Positions 25,401 through 36,264 of a stretch of DNA of 64,000 nucleotides are shown piece by piece. Position 1 is the stretch's first letter. Each line of letters begins with the position of its first letter. The stretch is from the NCBI GenBank assembly GCA_934045905.1, contig OW203762.1, positions 8,742,001 through 8,806,000 of the forward strand, given 5' to 3'. Made by a program: the position numbers and the translations under genes. Source of the DNA: Leuctra nigra (taxonomy: Eukaryota; Arthropoda; Insecta; Plecoptera; Leuctridae). Below the pieces are notes generated by a model. The model ran no database searches and was not told the origin of the DNA. It was given only the letters and a program-made list of their open reading frames with translations.

Positions 25401-26978
25401 ACTGACATCCGCAAATATCTACTTGCGGACGCAACTTCTTTTGAGCATGAGGCTGTAAATGCCTAGAACTTTATTTAAACCCCAAGTAAAATATACAGTA
25501 ATTAATTAATTTAAAATATTTCCATTTAATATATTACTTTAACTACACAGTGATGTACCGAACTATAGTCTTCAGGTTAGAAAAATCGTCCACAGATGTC
25601 GCCACCGAGCTGTAATGAAAGAATCACACTTCAGGTAGTAAATGTCGATATTTAGTAATTGAGCGAGCGTAGCGAGCGTCACCACGGTACTCTTATGGCA
25701 CTTTCTCTGTGTTTTTTTTGCTTGTTTTTTGTTGTTTTTTTGTGTTCACAGCCCAGGTCAAACGGGACAACCAATCGATCTGAAATTTTACACATATACT
25801 AACGTATTCTATGCGGTCCCTGGGATCGTTTTTGAATGGGCTCATGTGATTGGTTCAAATTTAAAAAAAAATATCTTTCGATTGGTTGTTCCGATCAATT
25901 TAAAATTTTGACAAGTCATTACGACCAACATTGTTCCCACTCTTACAAAGTTTCAGCCAAATCCTCCTATTGGTTAAAATTTAAAAAAAATCTTTTATGT
26001 GATTTTTTGAAATTTAAACTAGAACCGTATGACCGATCAACTTAAAACTTTGCATGGTCATTGGGACCAACATTATCTGTAGTTTTGACAATTTTCAGAC
26101 TAATCTGTGTTTAAATCCAAAAGTTGTTGACGTTTTACGGACATTTTGCGTGTTGGCTGTCAAATTTCTCGAAAATGTTGATCACGGCTACTTCGACTCT
26201 TTATAGTTCCAAGGTAGTTAGAGTAGAAACTTTCAAACGTATGAAACTGATATGACCATTCAACAGGGGACCTATTTTCGAGATCGTTCGAGCGCTCGCA
26301 TAATCGAGCGTGACGTCAAAGTGACGTCCGTCCGAAGGAAATAGCATCCAATAAGCCGAATCAGTTAATAGTTTTGTTTTGTCTGACGTCATATCAGCTC
26401 GTACCCGTATGATATTTTACTCGAACGATCTCGAAAATAGCCCCCCAGATCGATCTAATATTGTGTAAGAACCCACACTAATATTATCATGAGTGGTCCC
26501 ATGTCTATTTTTTTAAAGAGATCCTGTAATGTTTTAATATTAACAAGGAACAGTTCAATCAGAAAGGTTTAAAAGGTTCAAGCTTTGCATGGTTATTGGG
26601 ACTAATGTTTTAGGAATATTTTGAGATTGTTATACTTGAGTCTGACGAAATTCAAGAATTATTAGCTTTTAATGATATTTTCTATAGACATAATTTCGGT
26701 TCGAGGTGTTGCGCTTATCAACGCGTTACACAGAGCGTTTTCCTAGTGCAATAATATTTCGAACAAGGGGAAGAACCTCAAACAAATTAATTCATTGCAG
26801 GTTGCGTGTTTTTGCTTCCAGGTTCAACCAGAACTACGGAATCCTGGGAATCCTGGACACTTGGCATGGAACAAACACACTCTTCAAGAGCTCAGGACTA
26901 GTCAAAAGACACAGAGTTCTCAAAAGCTTCTCCACGATAGAAGAACTTTACCCGCTTAAAAAACTGCCCAGTGAATAA
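19621..26978 (+). CDS. FAXDC2-like: FAXDC2-like fatty acid hydroxylase-domain protein, paralog 1 (5 exons, 325 aa)
   Basis: Exons read at 19621-19745, 21669-21909, 22519-22700, 23625-23897 and 26822-26978; stop TAA 26976-26978. All introns are GT-AG and frames join in phases 2, 0, 2, 2. The protein should be an ER-membrane di-iron oxidase of the fatty acid hydroxylase/sterol desaturase superfamily; the substrate (sterol or acyl chain) cannot be told from sequence. Histidine boxes: HRLLH at residues 182-186, HKRHH at 195-199, HDFHH at 268-272. Hydrophobic segments lie near residues 22-40, 70-95, 123-145, 155-178 and 215-250; [19 protein letters not shown] is the family signature in exon 2. I chose the ATG at 19621 because its product (MEAKSRGEE) matches the N-terminus of paralog 5; an in-frame ATG at 19570 would add 17 residues. 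Oddities: exon 4's 3' part is repeated in tandem down to 24754, intron 4 holds a helentron-like element, and the C-terminal motif is LDTWHGTN where paralogs 3-5 have LDRLH(K/N)TD. Family call is firm; enzyme activity is inferred. Confidence 0.88.
19990..20032 (-). mobile_element. 3'-end remnant of helentron-like element
   Basis: ACCTAGAAGGAAAACGCTTC and TAACGCGTTGATAAGCGAG match the complement of the family's 3' end; no body follows. In intron 1 of paralog 1. Confidence 0.45.
20504..20825. mobile_element. Foldback element, about 83-bp arms
   Basis: CTGGAGGCCAAGTCTTGAAA at the left and TTTCAAGACTTGGCCTCCAG at the right open arms that stay complementary to CATTTACTGTAAG, with about three mismatches and a 155-bp centre. 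In intron 1 of paralog 1. Confidence 0.8.
22228..22496 (+). mobile_element. tRNA-derived SINE in intron 2 of paralog 1
   Basis: CTGGACTTGCACTCCGGAGG, B box GGGTTCGATTCCCG, CCCTCAGTCGAGAGGCAAAT and a (TCA)n tail at 22411-22493, which stops 25 bp before the exon 3 acceptor (22518). Confidence 0.7.
22411..22493. repeat. (TCA)n microsatellite next to a 3' splice site
   Basis: About 28 uninterrupted units. Immediately after it come CTCTAACAG (branch-point-like CTAAC) and TTCTCTTGCTCTAG, the acceptor of paralog 1 exon 3. Confidence 0.95.
23238..23412 (+). mobile_element. Decayed SINE in intron 3 of paralog 1
   Basis: TTGGCTGGTTGACACAGGTG, CCCTCAGTCGAGGGTCAATT and CACCGTCCATCCTTATCATA follow the family order; B box decayed (GGGTTAAATTCC). 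Confidence 0.45.
23762..24757 (+). repeat. Exon-4 donor array of paralog 1 (7 donors, 143-bp unit)
   Basis: The last 120 bases of exon 4 with the donor GTGAGT are followed by a short filler (GTGAGTCCAGACATGTTAGC and a few bases) and then copied again. Donor GT positions are 23898, 24041, 24184, 24327, 24468, 24611 and 24754: steps of 143 except one of 141 where two bases are missing. Copies are otherwise practically identical. Only the last donor continues into unique intron (GTGAGTTGAACC). Each copy includes the HDFHH histidine box. Reading past the first donor meets TGA at once, so the first donor must be used for the full protein. Confidence 0.93.
24847..24967. mobile_element. MITE in intron 4 of paralog 1
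   Basis: CCCTATTCTATAACGGAAAA pairs with TTTTTCGTTATAGAATAGGG; AATCATTTC/GAAATGATT inside add further pairing. Confidence 0.7.
25300..25453. mobile_element. MITE in intron 4 of paralog 1
   Basis: GCCTCATGCTCAAAAGAA at the left and TTCTTTTGAGCATGAGGC at the right; inner part also partly complementary. Confidence 0.7.
25660..26746 (+). mobile_element. Helentron-like element, copy 3, in intron 4 of paralog 1
   Basis: Same subtype as copy 2, with a T flanking each end. A separate 181-bp inverted-repeat element (26266-26446) is nested in it. The element's CCTAG end lies about 75 bp upstream of the exon 5 acceptor of paralog 1. Confidence 0.7.
26266..26446. mobile_element. MITE nested in helentron-like copy 3
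   Basis: Terminal inverted repeats of about 24 bp (left CTATTTTCGAGATCGTTCGA, right its complement) end in runs of G and C. Comparison with other copies of the host element (CAACAGATTGATC) shows CAG on both sides, a likely 3-bp target duplication. Inside are several TGACGTCA-like motifs. Confidence 0.7.
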
Positions 26979-27600
26979 GAAAAGTCAGACATTCTACGAC
27001 AAGTCTTACGAAAAATATATGTATTCGTACCGCTATTTATTAACTTTATTTACTTATCTCTTTGATAAGAACCTAAGTTGAGCGATATGAAGTATTTTGG
27101 TTTGTGTATAATAATCGCAACTAAAATATTTAAATATTTAAAAAGAACTTGAAAAAACATGATTTTATGCTACATTTATGTGAACTAATAGTGAATATTG
27201 ATGCACACATATGTAATGAAAGTTGGTAGTAGAAAGTGAATATATCTACATTAAAGGGCTCCATATATTGGGGTGGATTTAATATAAAACAATAATTTAA
27301 AAATATGCAAAATGAGTTGAAAGCCAACTATTTAGAGCATACCTATATAATATAAGTACATTTTAACAACTCAGAAAGTATATTTCAGTCATAAAAATTA
27401 TAAATGTTGTTCTTTGGCCTTGTCAGCTTTACAGTTATGACTCTTTTATATGGAAGTTATATAATATTCTAGATAGAGCTTATACACATTTTTTACGTAT
27501 TTTAAGTACTTACACGATTTTATGAATGATAGTTTGATGGTGGGTTGTATTTATTGTGATTGCTATCATTTAGTGCAACGACACACCTCATAAGTGACGT

Positions 27601-27606
27601 AATAAA
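27601..27606 (+). terminator. Possible polyadenylation signal, paralog 1
   Basis: AATAAA about 620 bp after the stop codon; other AT-rich variants lie nearer, so this is a guess. Confidence 0.3.
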
Positions 27607-27924
27607 AGAACAATTTGTATTCAAGGTATTACTTAGTCATATCTGTGGCATTGCATGTCTCCTTAATCCTGGGAAATCTCTCTGATAAGATTAACACACA
27701 TTATTACTATGTTTCCTGATCAATGACAAAATACAACATTTCATTTGTAACTGCTTGTAAGAAACTGCTTTAGGAAGGAACAACGAATGGCAGGTAAGAT
27801 CATTGGTTTAATTTAAAAAACCAGTTTTTTAGGAGTGGACAAAAATATTATTTTGTGAAATATAAAATCTTTTTGTTTTTCGCTAGAGGAACTTATTCAG
27901 ATTTGAAATTACGGGCATTTCTCT

Positions 27925-28077
27925 AAAGTCCATATTCCTCCAAATTCCACTATACAATTCAAATTGGACAATTTCAATCATAAGCCAATTGGATTTCTGA
28001 GTTTCACTCAAAACAATATTTCATTGGCTAGAATTTCAAATTGTCCAACTTGAATTGTATAGTGGAATTTGGACTTA
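27925..28077. mobile_element. MITE with about 38-bp inverted repeats
   Basis: CCAAATTCCACTATACAATT at the left and its complement at the right (ending 28072), with one mismatch over the next 18 bases; AAGTCC/GGACTT further out. Confidence 0.75.
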
Positions 28078-28187
28078 ACACAGTTTTGCGTTCCGTTTGT
28101 TTAGTGAAATGTTGCTGTAGTATAGAACAATGACTTCTTAGACCAATGCTGGGATAGTACCAATGACTATCTCCTGTTAAGTGTCGA

Positions 28188-28420
28188 AGCAGGTTGGCTC
28201 AGTAACAATCGCTTCAGTCGCTACTAGCGATCTGGACTTGAACTAAAATGTCCTGTGTTCGAATCCCAGTTCAACATTCTCCACTGAAGATCTTTCGATG
28301 TTTTCCTCAGTCAAGTGCAAATTCTGTTTCGTCTTGCCTATCCAACGATTCTCACGATCGTCTCTTAGTTATTCGATGCACAAGAAGTTCGCAGTTGCGG
28401 CGCTACTGGCAAAGACTTCG
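28188..28420 (+). mobile_element. tRNA-derived SINE
   Basis: GTTGGCTCAGTAACAATCGC (A-box region), GTGTTCGAATCCCAG (B box) and CCTCAGTCAAGTGCAAATTC. The 3' part departs from the other copies. Confidence 0.55.
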
Positions 28421-28929
28421 TAAATGAGAGAAAAAATTAATTGATTAAATTAAAGCACTTTTAGAGCGAAATAAATGAAAAAAATAATAACAATAATAAT
28501 AATAGAGTGAAATAAATAGAGCTAGATTATGTTTTCAAATGTTTTTCACCATGCATGAATTGGAATCGTGAAAACACTTTAGAATATTTGATTATTTAAC
28601 TCGAAATCTAGTGGAGCGGTCGCTCCACCCAGCCAAGTCGTACTATACACTCACAGTCACTCAACATACCGTAAATGCTTAATAAACTGAGGAGCAGACC
28701 AAACACTTTTACTGTAAGCAACAACATGGCATTTTCGGCCTACTGGATCTTAAAATTGGAAAATCTCACATTGTTGTGAAATGTCTTAATTTCGAGCTAT
28801 GGCCCACCCCACCCCATATACCAAATTTGGGAACAACAGGTTTTGCCATTTGCGAGCTAGAGGGCCATGAAAACAGTGAAATTATACCCCTTCTTAAAGC
28901 TATCTGATGATGATGATGATTCAGATATC

Positions 28930-29760
28930 AGGAAACATTGTTGACAGGGCCACAGCCTAAACGGCTGAACCGATCGACCTGAAACTTTTACCACATATGC
29001 ACTTTTGGCGTCTGATGATACCTTGCCTCTTGTGATTTTTTGTGCCGCCATTTTTAAACCGGAAGTGACGTCATAACTCAAAAACGTCTGGACCGATTAT
29101 AACGAAATTAGCGCCATTCGATTTAGATGGTCATGTATATGAAGTATCAATCAAAAAAATATTATTTTCTTATTTTCTAAACCGGAAGTGACGTCATAAA
29201 TACGCAATATTTAACTTATTTCAACAAATTATACTTAAAATACATACATAATTAACTTACATTGTAACATAGACAATACAATTTATATATTCAAGGAAGC
29301 AGTGTTCTCGGCCGCCATTCCTGAAACCGGAAGTGACGTCATATATCTAAAACGCCTGTACCGATTGCAACTGAACTAGCTCCTGCGTATTCATTCTGCT
29401 ATTTATTTGAAAAATCAATTGTGAAAAATGAATGAATAAATTAATGGTACCGGAAATGGCGGCAGGAACCACTAAATGAAACCGGAAGTGACGTCATATA
29501 TTACAAACGGCATGACCGATTTTACGGAAATATAGGGATTAGGAATTCAGATGGTCGTTCATGAAGGTATCAACTAGATAAAACTAGATTGTTTTCTTAT
29601 TACCTATACCGGAATTCGGCCGCTATTTCAAAACCGGAAGTGACGTCATGTATCGAAAACGGCTGGATCGATTATAACGAAACTTAAGCTATTCTTCTTG
29701 GATAATCATTTTCATCTTATACCAAACGCAACTTTTCATAGTAACCAAATCGGTTGAGGC
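28930..29760. mobile_element. Unclassified element with five ACCGGAAGTGACGTCAT motifs
   Basis: ACCGGAAGTGACGTCAT occurs exactly at 29058, 29181, 29326, 29481 and 29633, each followed about 20-30 bp later by a phrase like ACGGCTGGACCGAT. The start (GCTGAACCGATCGACCTGAA) shares wording with the helentron-like family. No open frame. Confidence 0.55.
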
Positions 29761-29836
29761 GTATTTTTTTAAAGAAATTAGTTCCTGCTCGGACATGTGC
29801 TACAAGCTGTATGAATAAACTAACAAAAGAAGTGAT

Positions 29837-30897
29837 ATCCCAGAAAAAAACACTCCGTGTAAAAAAGGCAGCCAAGTCTCTTTACTTTAAAAAAATTCAA
29901 CACCGAAAAGGAGTGATATCAAAAAAGGAGCCAAGTCAATGACATTTCCAAATATTTAATCGTATTTTTGAAATAAAAGAATAAACACCGAGAAATACTT
30001 TACAAAAGGACTTGGCGCATCGTTTTTTTAAAGACATTTTTCTATTCATAAGCATAAGTCATTTATATACAACAGTCATTAAGAATTTTTAGAATAATAG
30101 GGAAACATCCTTCAATTACATATTATACATACCTACTGTAAAATATTTTCTATTTGAATATATACGCGATGAAACTTGTTGTCTATGTTTTCTATAAATA
30201 CACAATAGTTATCTTCGTAATATTGTTTCGTGGTCAACATAATTAAGTCTCATGCGTTATACCTTCTCATCATGAAATACATTTCAATTAATCCACATTT
30301 TATAACAATACATTTCACAAAGTACACAGTCACATTGTATTTCTATTAAAAAAAATATCTTTATACTTTAAAAATATATAATAGTGTTCCATAGATAGTA
30401 AGTAATTATTTGACAACGTTTCATGAATTCCTTCAGTTAAGATCAAATTATGAAAAGATACCCTTCTAATATCACCATATTAACAGTACTGCAAGAATAT
30501 GTATGAGCCCACTTCCAATTGTTATTTAATTCTTCCATCCTTATATTACTTATCTATTACAGCATGAAATCTTTCTTCTCGCCATTGACAAAACTATAAA
30601 ATAGCCATTACTAAAAGTAGCTTGATTCATCTAATTCTAATAGAAAGAGGAAAATTTACCTACTTGTAAATTTCTTTCCACTTTTAGGATAGAATCATGT
30701 CTTTAAAAAAACGATGCGCCAAGTCCTTTTGTAAAGTATTTCTCGGTGTTTATTCTTTTATTTCAAAAATACGATTAAATATTTGGAAATGTCATTGACT
30801 TGGCTCCTTTTTTGATATCACTCCTTTTCGGTGTTGAATTTTTTTAAAGTAAAGAGACTTGGCTGCCTTTTTTACACGGAGTGTTTTTTTCTGGGAT
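29837..30897. repeat. 201-bp perfect inverted repeat, 659-bp spacer
   Basis: Arms 29837-30037 and 30697-30897 are reverse complements over their full length as far as I can check by eye. The left arm reads like a transcript 3' end: a lysine-rich frame ending in TGA at 29942, then AATAAA motifs. The spacer is AT-rich without a gene. Confidence 0.88.
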
Positions 30898-32334
30898 TTT
30901 ATTTACTGTCAATATATCCTTCGTCTACTCTCTATGATCTACTCATGTAATATCTGTCAGAACACAACATGGATTCTACACTTCTATATCAGAGTTCTAA
31001 TTGTGTTGTAAGAGTTTTTGTCACCGTCAATTTTTCTCCCATTTAAGAAGTCTTGCCAGAAACATTATCTCCCTCTGGTTGCCCTCCCAGTCAAAATGCA
31101 CCAGCCTAATTGTTACAATAATAACATGTTTTGGCCGCTCAGCTTTTTGCATTTCTAGGGTTCTGCCCCCAAGCATTTATTTCTGGCACCACCACTGGAT
31201 TATATGTGAGGTTACAATCCACATGATGCAACAAAACTCCATCAACGACAAAAACAACTGCAGTTATTGCAACTAAATGTTTACTTAGACGAGCCTAGTG
31301 CATGTGCCCATCCAAGGAAAAGAGCTTCTATTTGTTGTATTCTTGATATTATTGACATTGTGGATTGAAGAAGTCGGAGGTTAGCGACACGTGACACTTC
31401 CGCACAGCGATCGTGTACATCTAGTCGATCGACAACAGATTCCAGCCAATGTTATAATCTGTAGTAAGCATTTGAACTTCCTAAATGTCAATAAACACAA
31501 TGTCGACATAAACACATATAATTTTATAAAAATACTTATCATGTTATTTGATAAGGAGAGGGAACATTCTTGGCTGCTAGTGATTTTACCCGCGTGTTTG
31601 TAATAATTCAAGACACAATCTTATTGCTTGTTTAAATAAATGCATTTTTGTCGAATCCAGCTGAATCGGAAATTTTAAGTTATAGAATAGCACACGGTTC
31701 TTCGAAGTGTTTTTATTTTAGTTTTTCACTCACTTATTGAATACATACCTCTCGTACGACTTCAAACGAACTCATTTTGCAATATGTCTTCTCAATATTT
31801 CCACCATCTTGATGGCAACATTCAGTATAGTAGTGAATAGTGATTCTGTACTTTTTTGCCGATATTTGATAGCTTGAATTGTTACCCGAGTAATAATGTA
31901 GGTTACCGAGAAATCTGTAGGTAATAGGAAGAGGCATCACTCAGATTACAAAAATACATTGATTTACCTCCATTTACAAATTAAATCTGACCCGTCAAAG
32001 TGCCAACATAATCTCCGACCTCGGGGGACAACTAATTTTTCCCAATGCTTATAAGAACAAAAGAAGTTCGTGCATGCTATGAATAAAGACGGTTCTTGGA
32101 GACGTATATACCAAGTCACAATGCACTCTTGTCTGTGACATTATTTAGGTTAGTGAACTTTAATTGGAAAACTTTTTTGATTTTTAAAAATATGATGACA
32201 AAACTAAAAACATTACAGTGAAGAACCATTGGAAGAACCTTGTGCGTTCCGTTATTGTCCACAGGCCCTGAAGTGGCGCATTAGGATTTAAAGACCAGCC
32301 TCAGTCAGTCCTCAGTCAGTCCCAGATCGCAGAG
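30898..32334. other. Intergenic region upstream of paralog 2
   Basis: No gene seen. The last 150 bp include CAGTCAGTCCTCAGTCAGTC just before the proposed exon 1, resembling repeated TCAGT initiator motifs. Confidence 0.45.
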
Positions 32335-35300
32335 ATGCGCATCCACACCAGGAAATAGTAAGTAGCCCACATTTTACACACTTTTTAAACACGCAGAGAT
32401 TGTCGGGCGTTGATCTTATTTGTATGACTATATTTATGAAAATTTTTGAATCAGTTCACACAAAAAATTTACCCATTTGTTTTCATGCGAGCTTCTTATC
32501 AGAAATGGTATAAAAAAATGCGATAAAACATATTTTTGTATTTTGTCTTCTACAATTGTTAAACGAAGTCTTCATTTGTTCAACTTGTTATTGAGTAACA
32601 ACTGCTAATATCCATGCATGCTGCGTCTGCTGTATTTTAATAACACAATTTACTGCATAATTATACACCAGTTTGAAGAAGCAATTATTTCTTAAGGTCG
32701 AAACCGTTGCTTGGAAGAGCAAAGAATGAATTCATTTAGTGAACGAAGCCCGGGCGACCAGATGGATGAGGGAAGAAAAGTAAAGAAGTACTCCGTATCT
32801 CTTGAGAGNNNNNNNNNNNNNNNNNNNNNNNNNNNNNNNNNNNNNNNNNNNNNNNNNNNNNNNNNNNNNNNNNNNNNNNNNNNNNNNNNNNNNNNNNNNN
32901 NNNNNNNNNNNNNNNNNNNNNNNNNNNNNNNNNNNNNNNNNNNNNNNNNNNNNNNNNNNNNNNNNNNNNNNNNNNNNNNNNNNNNNNNNNNNNNNNNNNN
33001 NNNNNNNNGGCTTGGCTTTCCACTATTGCATCTACAGAGCTTTGCAATGGAGAGGTGTTGCTGGAGTGAGAGAGCTGCCTTCACTTCTCTCCATCCCTGT
33101 CACTCTCTCAGTCATCGGGCTGGTGTTTGTGACTTATCTTCCTGGTTGTCTCAGGTGACTGGTGTGGTGATGTTCAACCAGCTGGCCGTGGGCTTGGCTT
33201 TCCACTATTGCATCTACAGAGCTTTGCAATGGAGAGGTGTTGCGGGAGTGAGAGAGCTGCCTTCACTTCTCTCCATCCCTATCACTCTCTCAGTCATCGG
33301 GCTGGTGTTTGTGACTTATCTTCCTGTTTGTCTCAGGTGACTGGTGTGGTGATGTTCAACCAGCTGGCCGTGGGCTTGGCTTTCCACTATTGCATCTACA
33401 GAGCTTTGCAATGGAGAGGTGTTGCTGGAGTGAGAGAGCTGCCTTCACTTCTCTCCATCCCTGTCACTCTCTCAGTCATCGGGCTGGTCTCGGAAGTAGG
33501 ATTCTACTACAGTCACAGGTAAGACGTAGATCTTTAGTCATAACAATCATGCGAGATCTCCGAGAGTGATCACACAACCTCAATCCTGGAAATGAGCTTC
33601 AAACTTTGGTAACAAAATCTCTTACCCAAGGTAGAGGTCACCTCCTCTGCCATCAACAGAGTAGGCTACTGCAGTTTAGATTTGGCATTATTGGCTGACT
33701 ATATGAGAGTGCACAAGATTGTGTGCATATGTAGAAAGCAGAAAGTAATCAAGACATTTTTTTTTCTGGGGCTAACGTCGCACTGTTCTGCAGCGAGGCT
33801 AATGGCGGCGAATGAATGATTATGATTATGATTGGGAGATGATGGCGAAGAGTAAGTTAGGTTGGAAGGTGGGAAGGAGGCGGTCGTAGCCTATTAGTAG
33901 GGTACCCTCCCAGCATTTGCCTGTCGACTGAGGAAATACCACGAAAAAAACCCAGTCACGAAGGACGGCCACGGGAATCGAACTCGGACAACCGGAATAC
34001 AAGTTCAGAGCGCTACCAATTACCACTCGGCCAAACCTGTTCCGTGACAATTTTATGTGTATAGAAACAATTTAATACTGCCATTTTTGATCATTTGATT
34101 TGTTGAAAAGATATTTAAAAAAGAAAATGTGATTATTTTTCCAATCAACGACATTAAGTATTCTATCGAATATTAGAAAATTAAATTAATTACAAAACTG
34201 AAAGCCAAATTTAACACTTGTGCATTTGTAAATGCAATAGTGTTGTTTTAAACAACGTTCACTCCCAATCTGGTAAGCAATTAATAAAAATACAAAATAA
34301 CCTCGGTCGTTATATATAATAATATATTTTGGCTTATGATTCAAGTCCCACGGTTTGAAGATGTTGAACAATGAATGCATCACCTCCAGACTCCTGCACA
34401 CAAGCTACCTGTACAAACACATCCACAAGCGCCACCACGAGTGGACGGCGCCCATCGCCATCGTGGCTGACTACTGCCACCCTCTGGAGCACTTGTTCTC
34501 GAATCTGCTGCCACTGCTGGTCGGTTTGACCATCACTCGTCCTCCACTGATGTTCGTCTACTTGATGTTGGTCTACGCCGCGCTGAGCACCTTGTCACAT
34601 CACTCGGTATATCAACTGCCGTGTCTGCCCTCGCCGGAGTTCCACGACTTTCACCATCTCAAGTGAGTCACGCAGAACAAGTGGAGGAAGGCTTACTTTG
34701 GTAGGATGTATGTGCATCATTTTTTTAAAACAATTTTAGCAATTTAAAAGTGTTTCTGGGACTGCAAATTGCACAAACTGTATCAAACAACCTCCAGTTA
34801 TTGCCCCCATATTGCGTTTTTTAAAAAGATTTAGACAATTTAAAAGTGATTTTAGGACGCTAAACATTTTTTAAAATTAATATGGCGTCAGATTACTTGA
34901 GTAATAGTCCCCCATTCATTTTTGCATTACATACCAAAGTAAAAAACGAATTAATCTTCAATGAACAAAGTTTGAGAATTGGCTTGACTTTGCCCCGCGT
35001 TTTGCTTATCTCAAGAGATCACAGATTCCTGAAGAGATCAGGAAATCAAAGATTAAATTTCGCATCTACCCTATTAACGGGAGAAGATGAAGTATAGGTA
35101 TAATAATACACGTTGGGGAGGAGGCGATCGGGCCTATTAGTAGATAACCATCCCCGCATTTGCTTGTCCTCCGAAATCAGGCTCAGAGCGTTACTGTCTG
35201 AGCCAACTTGCTCCGTTCTGGAATGATAGTCCATAATCCTTCCGTCCATTATGTTCTCTTATAATAAATCCTCTTATTCTCTTACTAGTTGCAGACCATT

Positions 35301-35661
35301 ACCTACAGAAGAATGATTAAAGATCATATACTCTGAATTTTAATCAATTTTATAATATGCAATTGTGAGGTATTTTTTTCATGGGATTATTTTACTTTTA
35401 CTCAGTGTTGGGGTTTATTTCTTGACTTAGTAACCGGTACCTGAACATGGTAACTGATTTCAACTGTCGAGTCCATAGGAAAATCAAATGAGTAACGCTT
35501 TTCATCCCATTCCCACAGATTTTGACACGCGACTTTGATTGTTTTGTTCCAGTTTCAAACAGAACTATGGAGTCACCGGGATGCTGGATCGTTGGCACGA
35601 AACAGACACTTTGTACATGAGCACAAGACTGGCACAAACCAACAAGGACAAGAACATGTGA
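32335..35661 (+). CDS. FAXDC2-like: FAXDC2-like paralog 2 (exon 2 mostly lost in assembly gap)
   Basis: Exon 1 is proposed at 32335-32357 (MRIHTRK plus two bases, donor GTAAGT), the start of exon 2 at 32740 onward (charged, ending [14 protein letters not shown]) running into the N run at 32809. Then come exon 3 (33337-33518), exon 4 (34390-34662) and exon 5 (35553-35661, stop TGA). Exons 3-5 join in the same phases as the other paralogs. The core of exon 2 (the FYIFLDLTG signature) must lie in the gap. Histidine boxes seen: SHRLLH across exons 3/4, HKRHH and HDFHH in exon 4. Differences: HSVYQLP replaces the HSGYHLP of the other four, losing one histidine; the exon 4/5 junction codon is Asn rather than Lys; and exon 5 encodes only 35 residues against 49-52 in the others. 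Exon 3 is preceded by partial tandem copies. Exons 3-5 are certain as a family member; exons 1 and 2 rest on phase and position only (about 0.55). Confidence 0.78.
32809..33008. other. Assembly gap (200 N)
   Basis: The round length suggests an arbitrary gap size. The missing piece should hold the main part of paralog 2 exon 2, intron 2 and further copies of the exon 3 array. Confidence 0.99.
33009..33518 (+). repeat. Exon-3 acceptor array of paralog 2 (182-bp unit, cut by gap)
   Basis: Acceptor AG followed by exon 3 start occurs at 33155 and 33337, and a truncated copy begins right at the gap edge (33009), in register with an acceptor at 32973 inside the gap. The upstream copies carry exon 3 up to the codons for IGLV and then switch to the intron end (TTTGTGACTTATCTTCCTG) and a new acceptor. 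Only the last copy continues to the true end of exon 3 and its donor. Copies differ by a few bases. Confidence 0.9.
33774..34050 (-). mobile_element. tRNA-derived SINE in intron 3 of paralog 2 (young)
   Basis: Very close to the copy at 2270-2532, including CTGTTCTGCAGCGAGGCTAA, GGTGGGAAGGAGGCGGTCGT and GGAATCGAACTCGG, so it moved recently. Confidence 0.7.
35086..35280 (-). mobile_element. Partial SINE in intron 4 of paralog 2
   Basis: GGGGAGGAGGCGATCGGGCC, TTAGTAGATAACCATCCCCG, CATTTGCTTGTCCTCCGA and CAGAGCGTTACTGTCTGAGC match the family; the B-box region is deleted. Confidence 0.5.
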
Positions 35662-35850
35662 CACGTTCAATCATGGAGTGAACACCTGTGTAGTACAGTT
35701 GATGAGTTCTGGATATGAACATTCCTATTTTATACATTTATCAAGTTCATTTTGTGTATCTACTGTACATTTAACTTGTAACTACAAATTAGTTTTAAAG
35801 TTGTAAGATTTGTATCTTTATGCAAATATAACTGTTATTTTGTTTTAGTA

Positions 35851-35856
35851 AATAAA
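35851..35856 (+). terminator. Polyadenylation signal, paralog 2
   Basis: AATAAA 190 bp after the stop codon, followed by a second AATAAA-like run. Confidence 0.6.
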
Positions 35857-36190
35857 AAATAAAAAATGTTATTTTTATCAATGACATCTTATCAATGATT
35901 TATCAATGTTGCTTGTTTCTAATATTTATGCTTCTACATTTCATCTCATAATTTACCTTAAAATTATCATGTCACAAAAGAACAATACTTGTGAATAGTT
36001 GTTTTTAACTTAATTACTTAATGCTGGTATCTAAACATAAATATAACACTTAAACAAACCTGCACAATCTGATTTGTAATCATTCATTACAAGATAGAGG
36101 TTGATATCAGAATGTTGTTGAGAAGTCAAGAGACTGGATATCTACTCAGATGAGAAGCTGATATTCAATCTCGAAGACGCATCGCCAGTT

Positions 36191-36214
36191 AGAGAGAGAG
36201 AGAGAGAGAGAGAG
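36191..36214. repeat. (AG)12 tract upstream of paralog 3 start
   Basis: Pure dinucleotide run about 50 bp upstream of the proposed ATG; GAGA-type tracts are common in insect promoters and 5' leaders. Confidence 0.9.
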
Positions 36215-36264
36215 TAGAAGTACTCACAACAGCTGCAAGTGACCTCCGACATTCGCTTGACAAC

